Assembly (NCBI GenBank): GCA_002499865.1
Contig: DANL01000057.1
Span: 1-22,765 of the forward strand
DNA: 22,765 nt
From: Euryarchaeota archaeon UBA121
GTDB lineage: Archaea; Thermoplasmatota; Poseidoniia; Poseidoniales; Thalassarchaeaceae
Direction: 5' to 3'
Below the pieces are notes generated by a model. It did no database searches, was not told where the DNA came from, and saw only the letters and a program-made list of their open reading frames with translations. Position numbers and translations under genes: made by a program. The number at the start of each line of letters is the position of its first letter. Positions within the stretch are counted from its first letter, which is position 1. Shown piece after piece: positions 15,262 through 22,754 of this stretch.

Positions 15262-16393
15262 AGGGCCTGGCAATAATCTTGTGCCGTCCGGAGGAGGAAA
15301 TAATGGTAACTCCCAACCAAGCGGTCGCCAAGATAGTAAATGATACCGTTGCAACCATTAAGTGCGCTAGAGATAGATATTCAGAAAAACTTCCAGAGTC
15401 CCATGAGAGGATGTATGACGCTCCGAGTAAACCGTTTCCAAAATAAGTCGCAGTAGAGGCCCATATCCAATTTCTCAGAACGACCCCGCTCTGGCCATGC
15501 TCACATTCGTTCCATATTTTGTAGGATGATACTGCCATCATCACACCTACAATTCCAACCAACCATCTGTGGACTATTTGTGATTGTAACTCCCAGTCAT
15601 CTACATCATGAATTAATTGGCCATTACATAGTGGCCAAGATTCCAACATTCCACCGACCCCACAACCATAGTTGGCGCCGGGGGTAGTGGAAACATATAC
15701 TCCCGAAAAAAGGGTGATTAGTGTCGAAAAAGAAAGAACTCCAATCCATTTCCTCCATTTCATACCAACTAACGGATCGAAGTTAACCCAATTAGGTAAA
15801 TCTTCCTCATCTCTACGAATTTCTATCCATAGCCAAATAAGCGAGATCAGGAATGCCAGAGCTGAACCGAGATGGATTGCTACGCTCCAGTTTTCGTTAT
15901 CGAATTTTACAGTCAGCCATCCAATGGCTCCCTGCCATAGGATAAGTGCTAATGTCAAAGAAGAAACTCCCCTGACTCTAGGTGAGTTCCAAATCTCCTT
16001 CCTAACCAGAAACCAATTTAGAATTACCAAGGGCCCTACAAACGCGCCAGCTAGTAACCTATGGAACCATTCAGTGAAAATCTGGAAAGATGTATACCGG
16101 TGTCCAGACCCCCTCGAATCTGCCTCATCTGGATTTTCATCCCACCATTCGCCTTGTTCCTCTTCTGAGATATCAAAACCAAAGGTTCCGAAGCATGTGG
16201 GCCAGTCTGGACACGATTCTCCAGCATCATAAATTCGGATCATTCCTCCCATGGCTATTACCATGATTGTCAAAACAATCAGAACCTCAGTAGCCCTCCT
16301 AGGACTTACTGGTATGAGCTTATTAGCCGCACGAGGTGCAATCAGATAATCACCTTTCGAGAATTCACTCTTCCTCAAGGTGGGGGTCCACAT
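15260..16393 (-). CDS. ctaA: Heme A synthase (CtaA/COX15)
   Basis: Multi-pass membrane enzyme that oxidises the heme O methyl group to give heme A, used by aa3-type cytochrome oxidases. Its 377 residues contain two homologous four-helix halves. The first has GGMIRIYDAGESCPDWPTC, with the loop Cys pair Cys61/Cys67, and the heme-ligand motif EWFHR (Glu108, His111). The second has an equivalent Cys-containing loop (YGCG...WPLCNG) and QIVHRW. A later His in SLAHLM fits the last heme ligand. The ATG at 16393 overlaps the rpoK 3' end by 29 bases; an in-frame TTG at 16378 is the only other standard start before the first membrane helix. With ctaB directly downstream the function is secure. Confidence 0.93.
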   Translation of the reverse strand: MWTPTLRKSEFSKGDYLIAPRAANKLIPVSPRRATEVLIVLTIMVIAMGGMIRIYDAGESCPDWPTCFGTFGFDISEEEQGEWWDENPDEADSRGSGHRYTSFQIFTEWFHRLLAGAFVGPLVILNWFLVRKEIWNSPRVRGVSSLTLALILWQGAIGWLTVKFDNENWSVAIHLGSALAFLISLIWLWIEIRRDEEDLPNWVNFDPLVGMKWRKWIGVLSFSTLITLFSGVYVSTTPGANYGCGVGGMLESWPLCNGQLIHDVDDWELQSQIVHRWLVGIVGVMMAVSSYKIWNECEHGQSGVVLRNWIWASTATYFGNGLLGASYILSWDSGSFSEYLSLAHLMVATVSFTILATAWLGVTIISSSGRHKIIARP

Positions 16394-16652
16394 CTATAGG
16401 TATGCGTTCCTGCTCGTATTCAAGTGTGGCAATCTTCATCGGATCTAGGACAACTCTCTCTTTGGCTTCATCAACCCCGTAAAGTTGCACTAGCTCATCA
16501 CTGAACTTTTCTCTAAGCTCGTCCTCTGTGACATACAAGGGGGCACCCATGCTAATCTGAAGCGCTCTAGCGCCTATTATTCGGGCCTTCTCAAATCTTG
16601 TATGATGTCTAACAGGCTTAACCATCGGGCGACCGACCCGCGACTCCCACAT
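16365..16652 (-). CDS. rpoK: DNA-directed RNA polymerase subunit K (Rpb6)
   Basis: Small RNA polymerase core subunit, homologous to eukaryotic RPB6 and bacterial omega, which clamps and stabilises the largest subunit. The hallmark TRFEKARIIGARALQISMGAP is nearly at consensus, and the C-terminal stretch with LDPMKIATLEYEQERIPI matches the family's second conserved block. It has 95 residues from the ATG at 16652 or 86 from an in-frame ATG at 16625; the second agrees better with family length. A TATA-like TTTATG on the minus strand near 16690-16683 would start a message just before 16652. Its 3' end overlaps ctaA, which links a polymerase subunit with heme synthesis in one likely transcript. Confidence 0.93.
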   Translation of the reverse strand: MWESRVGRPMVKPVRHHTRFEKARIIGARALQISMGAPLYVTEDELREKFSDELVQLYGVDEAKERVVLDPMKIATLEYEQERIPIDVDPHLEEE

Positions 16653-16696
16653 AAGGGCTGTGACTCTGATTACTAGCAGATAATTGGCATAAAGGC

Positions 16697-17857
16697 CTAA
16701 TTAGAATCCACCAACATTGCTACTGCATTGCCTCCGCCTAGGCATATTGTAACGATCCCACTCTTATGTCCCCCTCTCTTCATAGCATTGACTAGAGTCA
16801 TCAAACATCTAGTGCCTGTAGCTCCCAAAGGGTGACCGATGGAAATAGCCCCTCCATGAACATTGAACCGATCATCTGGAATCTGGAAATACTTCTTGAT
16901 CGAGCACGAAGCCGAAGCAAAGGCCTCGTTGTGTTCGTACAAATCGACATCCCCTGCCCCTAGTCCATTCCTATGCAGCAACTCCTCGACGGCAGGAATC
17001 GGGGCCGACATGACTCTTCCTGGCTCGACCCCCGAGGTCGTGTAGTCAACAATTCTAGCTAAAATGGGTAAGCCCATCCTATTAGCCACAGGCTCAGACA
17101 TCACTAAAACTGCTGATGCGCCATCGGAAATCTGACTGGCGTTACCTGCGGTAACTTGTCCTTCTTCGTCGAAAACAGGTTTTAGAGACTCCAAACTTCC
17201 CATATCTGCATCACGTCTTATCCCCTCGTCCTTTGCTAGATCCTTCATTACCAGACACTCTGACTCCAGCCATCCATTTTCCCATGCTTCGGAGCTCAAT
17301 CGATGAGATCGTAGTGAGTATGAGTCCGACTCCCTTCTTGAAATTTCGAATTCTCTAGCACAGGTCTCACCTGTATTGCCCATAAGCTCTCCAGAGTATG
17401 AGTCGACGAGTCCGTCATGAGAGAGTATCGATACCAATGATTCGAAGGGCAAACTATCGCCTCTTCTCGCATTACGAACAAACCTAGGGGCATTTGTCAT
17501 TGATTCCATTCCCCCAGCAACCACAATTTCGGAGATCCCTGCTCTGATTTCAGTCGCGGCAATCATCACGGCCTTCAGGCTGGATCCGCATACCTTGTTG
17601 ATAGTGGTGCATGGAGTTGTGACCGGCAAACCTGCTCCCAATGCAACTTGTCTAGCTGGAGCCTGTCCGGAGCCCGCTTGGAGGACCTGGCCAATGTATA
17701 CCTGATCTATCAAACCACTTTCAGCATCGATTCCGGTTCTGGTTAGAAGCTCACTGACTGCCATGATTCCCAATTCGACGGCAGTGTATGCAGAAAGAGC
17801 CCCTCGGAACTTACCGAAGGGCGTTCTCGCATAACCGCATATGACTGCATCGGGCAT
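16697..17857 (-). CDS. Acetyl-CoA acetyltransferase (thiolase)
   Basis: Condenses two acetyl-CoA to acetoacetyl-CoA or, in reverse, cleaves 3-oxoacyl-CoA in fatty-acid breakdown. The 386 residues are full length. Visible active-site residues: nucleophile Cys90 in NKVCGSSLKAV, the NEAFA motif, His342 in GHPLGATGTR and the second Cys372 in CLGGG. These mark the classical biosynthetic/degradative thiolase type common in bacteria rather than the archaeal SCPx-like thiolase that usually pairs with HMG-CoA synthase and a DUF35 protein. Neither of those partners is nearby. It starts 61 bases after the tryptophan dioxygenase stop on the same strand with no clear promoter between, so both may share a message. 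Direction of reaction in the cell is not determinable. Confidence 0.93.
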   Translation of the reverse strand: MPDAVICGYARTPFGKFRGALSAYTAVELGIMAVSELLTRTGIDAESGLIDQVYIGQVLQAGSGQAPARQVALGAGLPVTTPCTTINKVCGSSLKAVMIAATEIRAGISEIVVAGGMESMTNAPRFVRNARRGDSLPFESLVSILSHDGLVDSYSGELMGNTGETCAREFEISRRESDSYSLRSHRLSSEAWENGWLESECLVMKDLAKDEGIRRDADMGSLESLKPVFDEEGQVTAGNASQISDGASAVLVMSEPVANRMGLPILARIVDYTTSGVEPGRVMSAPIPAVEELLHRNGLGAGDVDLYEHNEAFASASCSIKKYFQIPDDRFNVHGGAISIGHPLGATGTRCLMTLVNAMKRGGHKSGIVTICLGGGNAVAMLVDSN

Positions 17858-17918
17858 AGATGTGCCAGTGCACTACTAGACTTCAAAGGTCCGATTGGAT
17901 GTACTCATAGAAACATCA

Positions 17919-18971
17919 TTAAGAAGAGTTGTAGCCATAGAAATCTGAGTTTCTGAGATTTGGCCTTGACTCCGGCTTTAGTAGAATTGTTCTGACAGAC
18001 CAGAGGTCTTTGAACACCCTATATTGAGATGTGGCATCTAGATAGTCTACCCCACTAGTCCCCCCAGTTCCTATTCTTCTGCCCATTATCCTCTCAACCA
18101 TTCTCGCATGAGAGTGACGCCACTTAACCATGGATTCTTCGAGCTCGACAATTGCGTCTACTAGCTTTCTTGGCCAAGTCAATAATGGTAATTCTCGGTA
18201 TGATTCTATGAATAGAAGGCCTGCTCTGGATCTACTGATTTTGCCATCGGGCTTCAGAAATGAAACAGCTCCCTCATGGGCTGCATTCATCCTCGCGGTC
18301 ATCATCTCAGATGACTTTGAAGATAAATCGCATATTTCTCTATGAGCTTCGAGGTGTGAATTAATGTAATCGGAGACAGCTTCTTCATCACCTTCGGAGC
18401 CATATAATGAGCCCATAATGGGTGTTCTTTCTATCCAGTTCATGAGTGATTCAACCAAGCTCGGCAAAGCCATCACACTCTCTAGACGCTCAAGAATCTC
18501 CTTTTTGGCCTCCCCGTTGTCTACCATCTTCCTGAATGAATCTAAGGGATCAATACCTCCAAATCTCTCGGAATTCTCTAGTCCCAATAGGATTTCAAAC
18601 TCTCTCATCTGATATGACTCAAATCCAGATGCGGTGCCCAAGCCATCCCTGAATGATAGAAATCCTTGAGGAGTCAATGTTTCTAGTACTGTCCACTGAC
18701 TGGCCATCAATCTGAAAATCTCAGTAGTTCTTCCCAGATGATCAACCGCCACCGGTATCTGATCCTCAGGAACTGGGACCTGGCTAAGAATATCTCTTAC
18801 ATCAGTAAGCTCTCTTATTATTTGTTTAAACCAAAGCTCAAAGGTCTGATGGACAATGATGAAATGCATCTCATCGGAACTTATGCCTCGATCCTCTCCC
18901 TGTAGATCGAGAAGCTCCCTAAGATTGAGGTACTCTGAGTAAGTCCAGTTTCGGTTTCCGCCCCCAGCCAT
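17919..18971 (-). CDS. kynA: Tryptophan 2,3-dioxygenase
   Basis: Cytosolic heme enzyme that opens the indole ring of L-tryptophan with O2 to give N-formylkynurenine, the first step of the kynurenine pathway. From the ATG at 18971 it has 350 residues. Family blocks seen: YSEYLNLRELL, DEMHFIIVHQTFELWF with active-site His41, LETLTPQGFLSFRDGLG with substrate-binding Arg108, SGFESYQ, and WRHSHARMVERIMG with proximal heme ligand His288, followed by GTGGTSGVDYL. The frame is open to a TTG at 19010, but a TATA-like element at 19029-19022 would start the message after that TTG, so the ATG is preferred. The His-His before DEM common in bacterial homologues is Ser-Ser here. No kynureninase or formamidase is in the window. 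Uncommon in archaea, so transfer from bacteria is plausible. Confidence 0.94.
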   Translation of the reverse strand: MAGGGNRNWTYSEYLNLRELLDLQGEDRGISSDEMHFIIVHQTFELWFKQIIRELTDVRDILSQVPVPEDQIPVAVDHLGRTTEIFRLMASQWTVLETLTPQGFLSFRDGLGTASGFESYQMREFEILLGLENSERFGGIDPLDSFRKMVDNGEAKKEILERLESVMALPSLVESLMNWIERTPIMGSLYGSEGDEEAVSDYINSHLEAHREICDLSSKSSEMMTARMNAAHEGAVSFLKPDGKISRSRAGLLFIESYRELPLLTWPRKLVDAIVELEESMVKWRHSHARMVERIMGRRIGTGGTSGVDYLDATSQYRVFKDLWSVRTILLKPESRPNLRNSDFYGYNSS

Positions 18972-19016
18972 GTATTCTGCTAAACGCCTCCGCTTGAAGT
19001 ATTGTCGCAAGATATG

Positions 19017-19034
19017 AGGATAATTTATGATAGA
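19017..19034. promoter_or_regulatory. Shared AT-rich promoter of kynA and the GNAT gene
   Basis: AGGATAATTTATGATAG lies between divergent starts. On the minus strand CATAAATT (19029-19022) gives a predicted start near 19001, 30 bases before the dioxygenase ATG. On the plus strand AATTTATG predicts a start near 19051, ahead of the GTG at 19068. No second TATA-like sequence is evident in the gap, so one site may serve both genes. Confidence 0.4.
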
Positions 19035-19067
19035 ATCCTCTAAATCTATCCACAGTAGCAGGAATAT

Positions 19068-19655
19068 GTGGCCGAAGGAAAAGACGATGGAGGAAGTGGC
19101 CTTACTAGGCCCAGCTCCCTACTAACAGTAGATACTCAACTGAGCCTTTCGATATTATCCTTATCTGATGCCATGGAAATTTTCAAAGTAGTAGAAGAAA
19201 ATAGAATCTATCTGAGAAAAACACTTCCTTGGTTAGATGAGGTTAATACTCTGGATGAGCAGATTTCCTATATTTCTCACTGTATTTCAGATTATGAACT
19301 ACATAAGGGAATAATGTATTCAATCAAATCTGATGGAGATATAATTGGTACAATGGGACTGAATTCTATAGATTATGAAAATATGAGTTGTGGTGTGGGA
19401 TACTGGGTATCCAAGGAGTTCGCAGGAAAAGGAATAGCAACTCGTTGTTGCTCTAGACTCATAGATCACTGCTTCAATGATCTCAATCTACATCGATTTG
19501 TTCTTGAAGCATCTGTCGAGAATATTGCCAGTTGTAGAGTTGCTGAGAAGCTAGGTCTGCGACTCGAGGGCGTAACCAAGGACAGGGAATGGCTCTATGA
19601 CAGATTTCTCGATGCCAATCTTTACGCCGTTACGAAGCCTGAATGGGACAACTGA
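19068..19655 (+). CDS. GNAT-family N-acetyltransferase (RimJ/RimL-like)
   Basis: Acetyl-CoA-dependent N-acetyltransferase of 195 residues, similar to ribosomal-protein acetyltransferases of the RimJ/RimL type; its target cannot be told from sequence. The domain starts at about residue 22 (TQLSLSILSLSDAMEIF). It continues with LRKTLPWLD, the core strand GVGYWVSKEFAGKGIAT (109-125) that holds the acetyl-CoA pyrophosphate loop, and ENIASCRVAEKLGL (151-164), the usual C-terminal motif. The start is GTG at 19068; no in-frame ATG exists before the domain. The gene is visibly richer in A and T than its neighbours and is the only plus-strand gene in the right half, both of which would fit recent acquisition. 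It ends eight bases from the convergent rqcH stop. Confidence 0.85.
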   Translation: MAEGKDDGGSGLTRPSSLLTVDTQLSLSILSLSDAMEIFKVVEENRIYLRKTLPWLDEVNTLDEQISYISHCISDYELHKGIMYSIKSDGDIIGTMGLNSIDYENMSCGVGYWVSKEFAGKGIATRCCSRLIDHCFNDLNLHRFVLEASVENIASCRVAEKLGLRLEGVTKDREWLYDRFLDANLYAVTKPEWDN

Positions 19656-19663
19656 AAATCTCT

Positions 19664-21799
19664 CTAGCTCTTTCTCAGGAGGCCGTGATCCTCGATTGAG
19701 CAATTCCCAGGAGGGAGTACGGAAAGAACATCGTCTTGCGATAGGCCAGTGGCCTTTGAAATCGAATTAGCGATATTTTCTTTCTTATCTCTACCGGGCA
19801 CAACTCTGGCCCATCTCCCGAAATAATTCGATATAGCTTCAACAGTACCTATCACGGGAAGGGGGACTCCATTTACCACTCCCATTCCTATTCCTAGCTC
19901 TAGGGGTAAATCCCTGTACCAGTGCCTCTGACCCCTGACAACGAAGGCGCCCCTGCCAAGCGACTCCCCACTCTCCGTCTTCTTCGAGACCTGGCTAGGC
20001 CTGACATAAAATGCAGTAGCGGCGGCCCCTCCGCTCCCCCATGCTCTAGACCAGCAAACGGCGATTTGAGAAGCCTCCTTGAGTATAGAATCAGGAAGCT
20101 CCCGGGCATCATCTGGACCATCCAAATTCTGCGATATTTGTAGCGAGCAAACTCCATCCGGAATATGTTCAGATGCCAACCTGAATTCCATACCCTCCTT
20201 GATCTTCAATATACAAGAAGGAGCACCGTGCAAGTCTGCGTGAATATACAGATCCTTGGATCCCAAGTGCTTCTTTACCACTGCGTCATTTCCTTTGGCG
20301 TCTCTTCCTCCAACAATAATACGTCCATCTGAAAGAATTCCCCATCTGTATTTCTCGAACCAAAACCTCCTACTTCTCTTGATTGCTCTGAGCTTTCCTC
20401 CAGCCGCATCTTTGGCGGCCTTCTTCTCCTCCTTTTCCTGTGCCTCGACCGTCCTCTTTAGTGCGATCTCAGCACCCGATGCTTTGTCCTTCTGAGTCCT
20501 TCCAGTCTCGAAATATCTCTGTGCGTTCTGATGAACTGTCTTATCCACTTCCAGAGTTACACTGGTCCCCGGATCTCCCTCTGCATCAGGCAGATAGGCA
20601 AGTATTGTCCTTTTCTTAGGATCAATTCTTCCTATCCAATCAACGCCTTGAGATATTTCGATTACCTCCTGCCAGCTTGTACTCGATACAGCCTGATTGA
20701 ATTGAGTGATAATTGAGTTTACATGCTCCCAGTTTTCCTGAATAGATTTCCCAAGCTCCTGTGAAATCGATGCTTTCTGGATGAAGCCTTCTATTGCCCT
20801 CTTCTGTTGTTCAGCCCTTCTCTCTAGCTTAGCTTGTGACTGTTTTTGGGTAGTTCCCTCCTCGATTAACTTCTCCTCTTCTCTTCTAATGAATCCCGCA
20901 GAGTCATGCTCTCCAAAGACTGTATCGAGGGCCTCCGAGAGAGAACCCATCTCGATATACGGGTACTCATCCATATTTTTCAACCAGATAGGAGAGATAA
21001 GTACCGCTCCGCTAGGACTTTCATTCTCGATTCCCTCTTGAGACGATTTCCAATTCTCTATGCTACTGGCGTCATCGACCCACAGAATACACCCACTCCC
21101 CTCCTCAAGCTCATGCATCATGGACTCAATAGAGCCTAGAAGTGAGACTCTTTGTTCATCATCCAGTGAAGAGGCTGAGAGATCTTCCGAAAGTCCCGCC
21201 TTCGAACAAATAGCCGCTCCATAGACACGACCTACATTCAGTCTAGACGCAACAGTCCTGATGATGTCACTATCGCTCTCTTCAATAATTTCATCAAGCT
21301 TAGCCCTGTCAAGATCACGAGGATCTAAAGAAGCAGGAGGAGGAGTATATCTAACTCCTTTCTTCAATGTTCTACTAGCATACTTAGCATGAGTCAAGGG
21401 TTGTATGATCACCCCCTCCTCGTCTAAAAGAAGTACATTTCCATCCCTGAAAAGCTCTATCACTAGGGACATTTTTCCTCTACCGTGCTCGAATTCTAAT
21501 GATAAAACCCTGTCAAACCCAAATTGCGAGACTCCAATGAATCTGGAGTTACCAAGATACTTCCTGAGTATCATTGCGAACTGAGATGGATTAGGGGGCA
21601 TTGGCCTATCCCTAGAAGAGCAGTAGATCCTCTTGCCCCTAATGATAATCAAGTCCCTATTTGGAAATCCCTTCTTACTCATCCTCAAAACAATCTGCTC
21701 ATAGTGTGGTTGATACGACTTTCTTACCCTGGATCCAATCATCTCTCCGAGTTCTCGAACCGTTCTGGCGACTTCGAACGATGAGGTCTGCTCGCGCAT
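19664..21799 (-). CDS. rqcH: Archaeal RqcH/NEMF (Rqc2) ribosome quality control protein
   Basis: Binds large ribosomal subunits with stalled peptidyl-tRNA after subunit splitting and, in characterised relatives, recruits tRNA to add C-terminal tails to the stuck chain. The 711-residue protein shows the NFACT-N domain (about 1-180), including GFDRVLSLEF with the diagnostic Asp96-Arg97 pair important for tailing in bacterial RqcH. A middle helical part is followed by a charged coiled coil (about 330-460), then the NFACT-R domain from about 473 (RRFWFEKYRWGILSDGR, KDLYIHADLHGAPS) and a C-terminal segment containing GAFVVRGQRHWYRDL. Older annotation names are fibronectin-binding protein A homologue or DUF814. 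ATG at 21799 is the first start. It follows the hydrolase by 58 bases on the same strand. Confidence 0.93.
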   Translation of the reverse strand: MREQTSSFEVARTVRELGEMIGSRVRKSYQPHYEQIVLRMSKKGFPNRDLIIIRGKRIYCSSRDRPMPPNPSQFAMILRKYLGNSRFIGVSQFGFDRVLSLEFEHGRGKMSLVIELFRDGNVLLLDEEGVIIQPLTHAKYASRTLKKGVRYTPPPASLDPRDLDRAKLDEIIEESDSDIIRTVASRLNVGRVYGAAICSKAGLSEDLSASSLDDEQRVSLLGSIESMMHELEEGSGCILWVDDASSIENWKSSQEGIENESPSGAVLISPIWLKNMDEYPYIEMGSLSEALDTVFGEHDSAGFIRREEEKLIEEGTTQKQSQAKLERRAEQQKRAIEGFIQKASISQELGKSIQENWEHVNSIITQFNQAVSSTSWQEVIEISQGVDWIGRIDPKKRTILAYLPDAEGDPGTSVTLEVDKTVHQNAQRYFETGRTQKDKASGAEIALKRTVEAQEKEEKKAAKDAAGGKLRAIKRSRRFWFEKYRWGILSDGRIIVGGRDAKGNDAVVKKHLGSKDLYIHADLHGAPSCILKIKEGMEFRLASEHIPDGVCSLQISQNLDGPDDARELPDSILKEASQIAVCWSRAWGSGGAAATAFYVRPSQVSKKTESGESLGRGAFVVRGQRHWYRDLPLELGIGMGVVNGVPLPVIGTVEAISNYFGRWARVVPGRDKKENIANSISKATGLSQDDVLSVLPPGNCSIEDHGLLRKS

Positions 21800-21857
21800 T
21801 CTATCAGTTGCGCGTCATAGGCCCACTTCATCAGCCAATCGCTTATTTTGCTACCAA

Positions 21858-22754
21858 TCACTCAAATGACTGGAAATCATTGATGTCACTGATTACATCT
21901 GCCTCATGCGCGTACTGATTTGAAGGGACCTCGATGAACTTACAATCAGGTATCCTGTCAACAATGCCCATGGCCTTGTCCATTCCATGTAGCTTGTCAG
22001 AGTATGCTGTCATTACAGCACAAGGGAAAGAAATCCCTTCTAGATTCTCAGGAAGTGAATATCTGATTAGCGATCTAGCTGAGAGATGCATCTTCTGGAG
22101 GTCCTGCGAAAGAAGGGCCCTTCTGTATCTAATTCTCTGCCCCTCCTCTTTCACTTTCCTCTCAACTGCCCATACAGCTAAGCGAACAATCATCGAATAC
22201 ATGAATCTAGGTAGAGGCATAATTATCATGGCTCTAGCCCAAATTGGAAATTTGAACTCCGAGTTTGGTGCTAGAAGAATCGAGCTCCTACCTGATAGTC
22301 TCCCACAGCTAAATGAATCGATTAAGATCGTTGACCCCAAGGAAGATGAGAACCAGTCAATATCAGTGCTATCTAATTCATAGAATCTCAGGACTTCCGC
22401 CAAGTCAGAAGATAGTTTTTCGACACTGAAGTCTGACTTGGAAATCTTCTTACTAATTTCTGAGCTACCTTTCTCTCTGGTCTCAATGTAGACTATCGTC
22501 CTCTCTGCTGACCACTTGGATATCAGAGGGCGCCAACCCTCAAACACTGAACCCCATCCCGCTACAAAAACTACTACGGGCCTATTTATTGATTCAGTCG
22601 GTCTCCAAGTTATGACCCTCAGCCTTACGCCGTCATCTACCGAGACCCACTCCTCAGAGACTTCAGAACCAGGAAACTCAGGCGCTCCGGACCAGTAAGA
22701 ATCCATGTTAGAACTACCGTCCTCTACCGCCGCCACCGGATCTGCCTCCGCCAC
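21858..22754 (-). CDS. Alpha/beta-hydrolase-fold protein, N-terminus uncertain
   Basis: Predicted serine hydrolase with unknown substrate. Core strands and the oxyanion loop are seen as VVVFVAGWGS (60-69). The nucleophile elbow is SSSLG (136-140), so Ser138 would be the nucleophile, with Ser in place of the usual first Gly. A hydrophobic, basic cap region (about 170-215) precedes a candidate acid in TAYSDKLH and a candidate His in QYAHEAD. The GTG at 22754 lies inside two copies of an 18-base direct repeat and the frame stays open to the window end, so the true start may be outside. An ATG at 22706 (Met17) is another choice and gives a normal N-terminus. rqcH follows on the same strand, but no functional link is known. 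Confidence 0.7.
   Translation of the reverse strand: MAEADPVAAVEDGSSNMDSYWSGAPEFPGSEVSEEWVSVDDGVRLRVITWRPTESINRPVVVFVAGWGSVFEGWRPLISKWSAERTIVYIETREKGSSEISKKISKSDFSVEKLSSDLAEVLRFYELDSTDIDWFSSSLGSTILIDSFSCGRLSGRSSILLAPNSEFKFPIWARAMIIMPLPRFMYSMIVRLAVWAVERKVKEEGQRIRYRRALLSQDLQKMHLSARSLIRYSLPENLEGISFPCAVMTAYSDKLHGMDKAMGIVDRIPDCKFIEVPSNQYAHEADVISDINDFQSFE

Noticed and set aside
17867..17874. Palindrome AGTGCACT between kynA and the thiolase gene as an operator
   Set aside because: An eight-base palindrome is expected by chance in a window of this size, and no promoter element lies near it.
19900..20157. Arg-rich minus-strand and Pro-rich plus-strand frames in rqcH
   Set aside because: Both overlap conserved NFACT-R and C-terminal RqcH sequence in other frames and have no start signal.
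22516..22698. A short plus-strand frame near the right edge
   Set aside because: Antisense of the hydrolase, no start signal and no domain.
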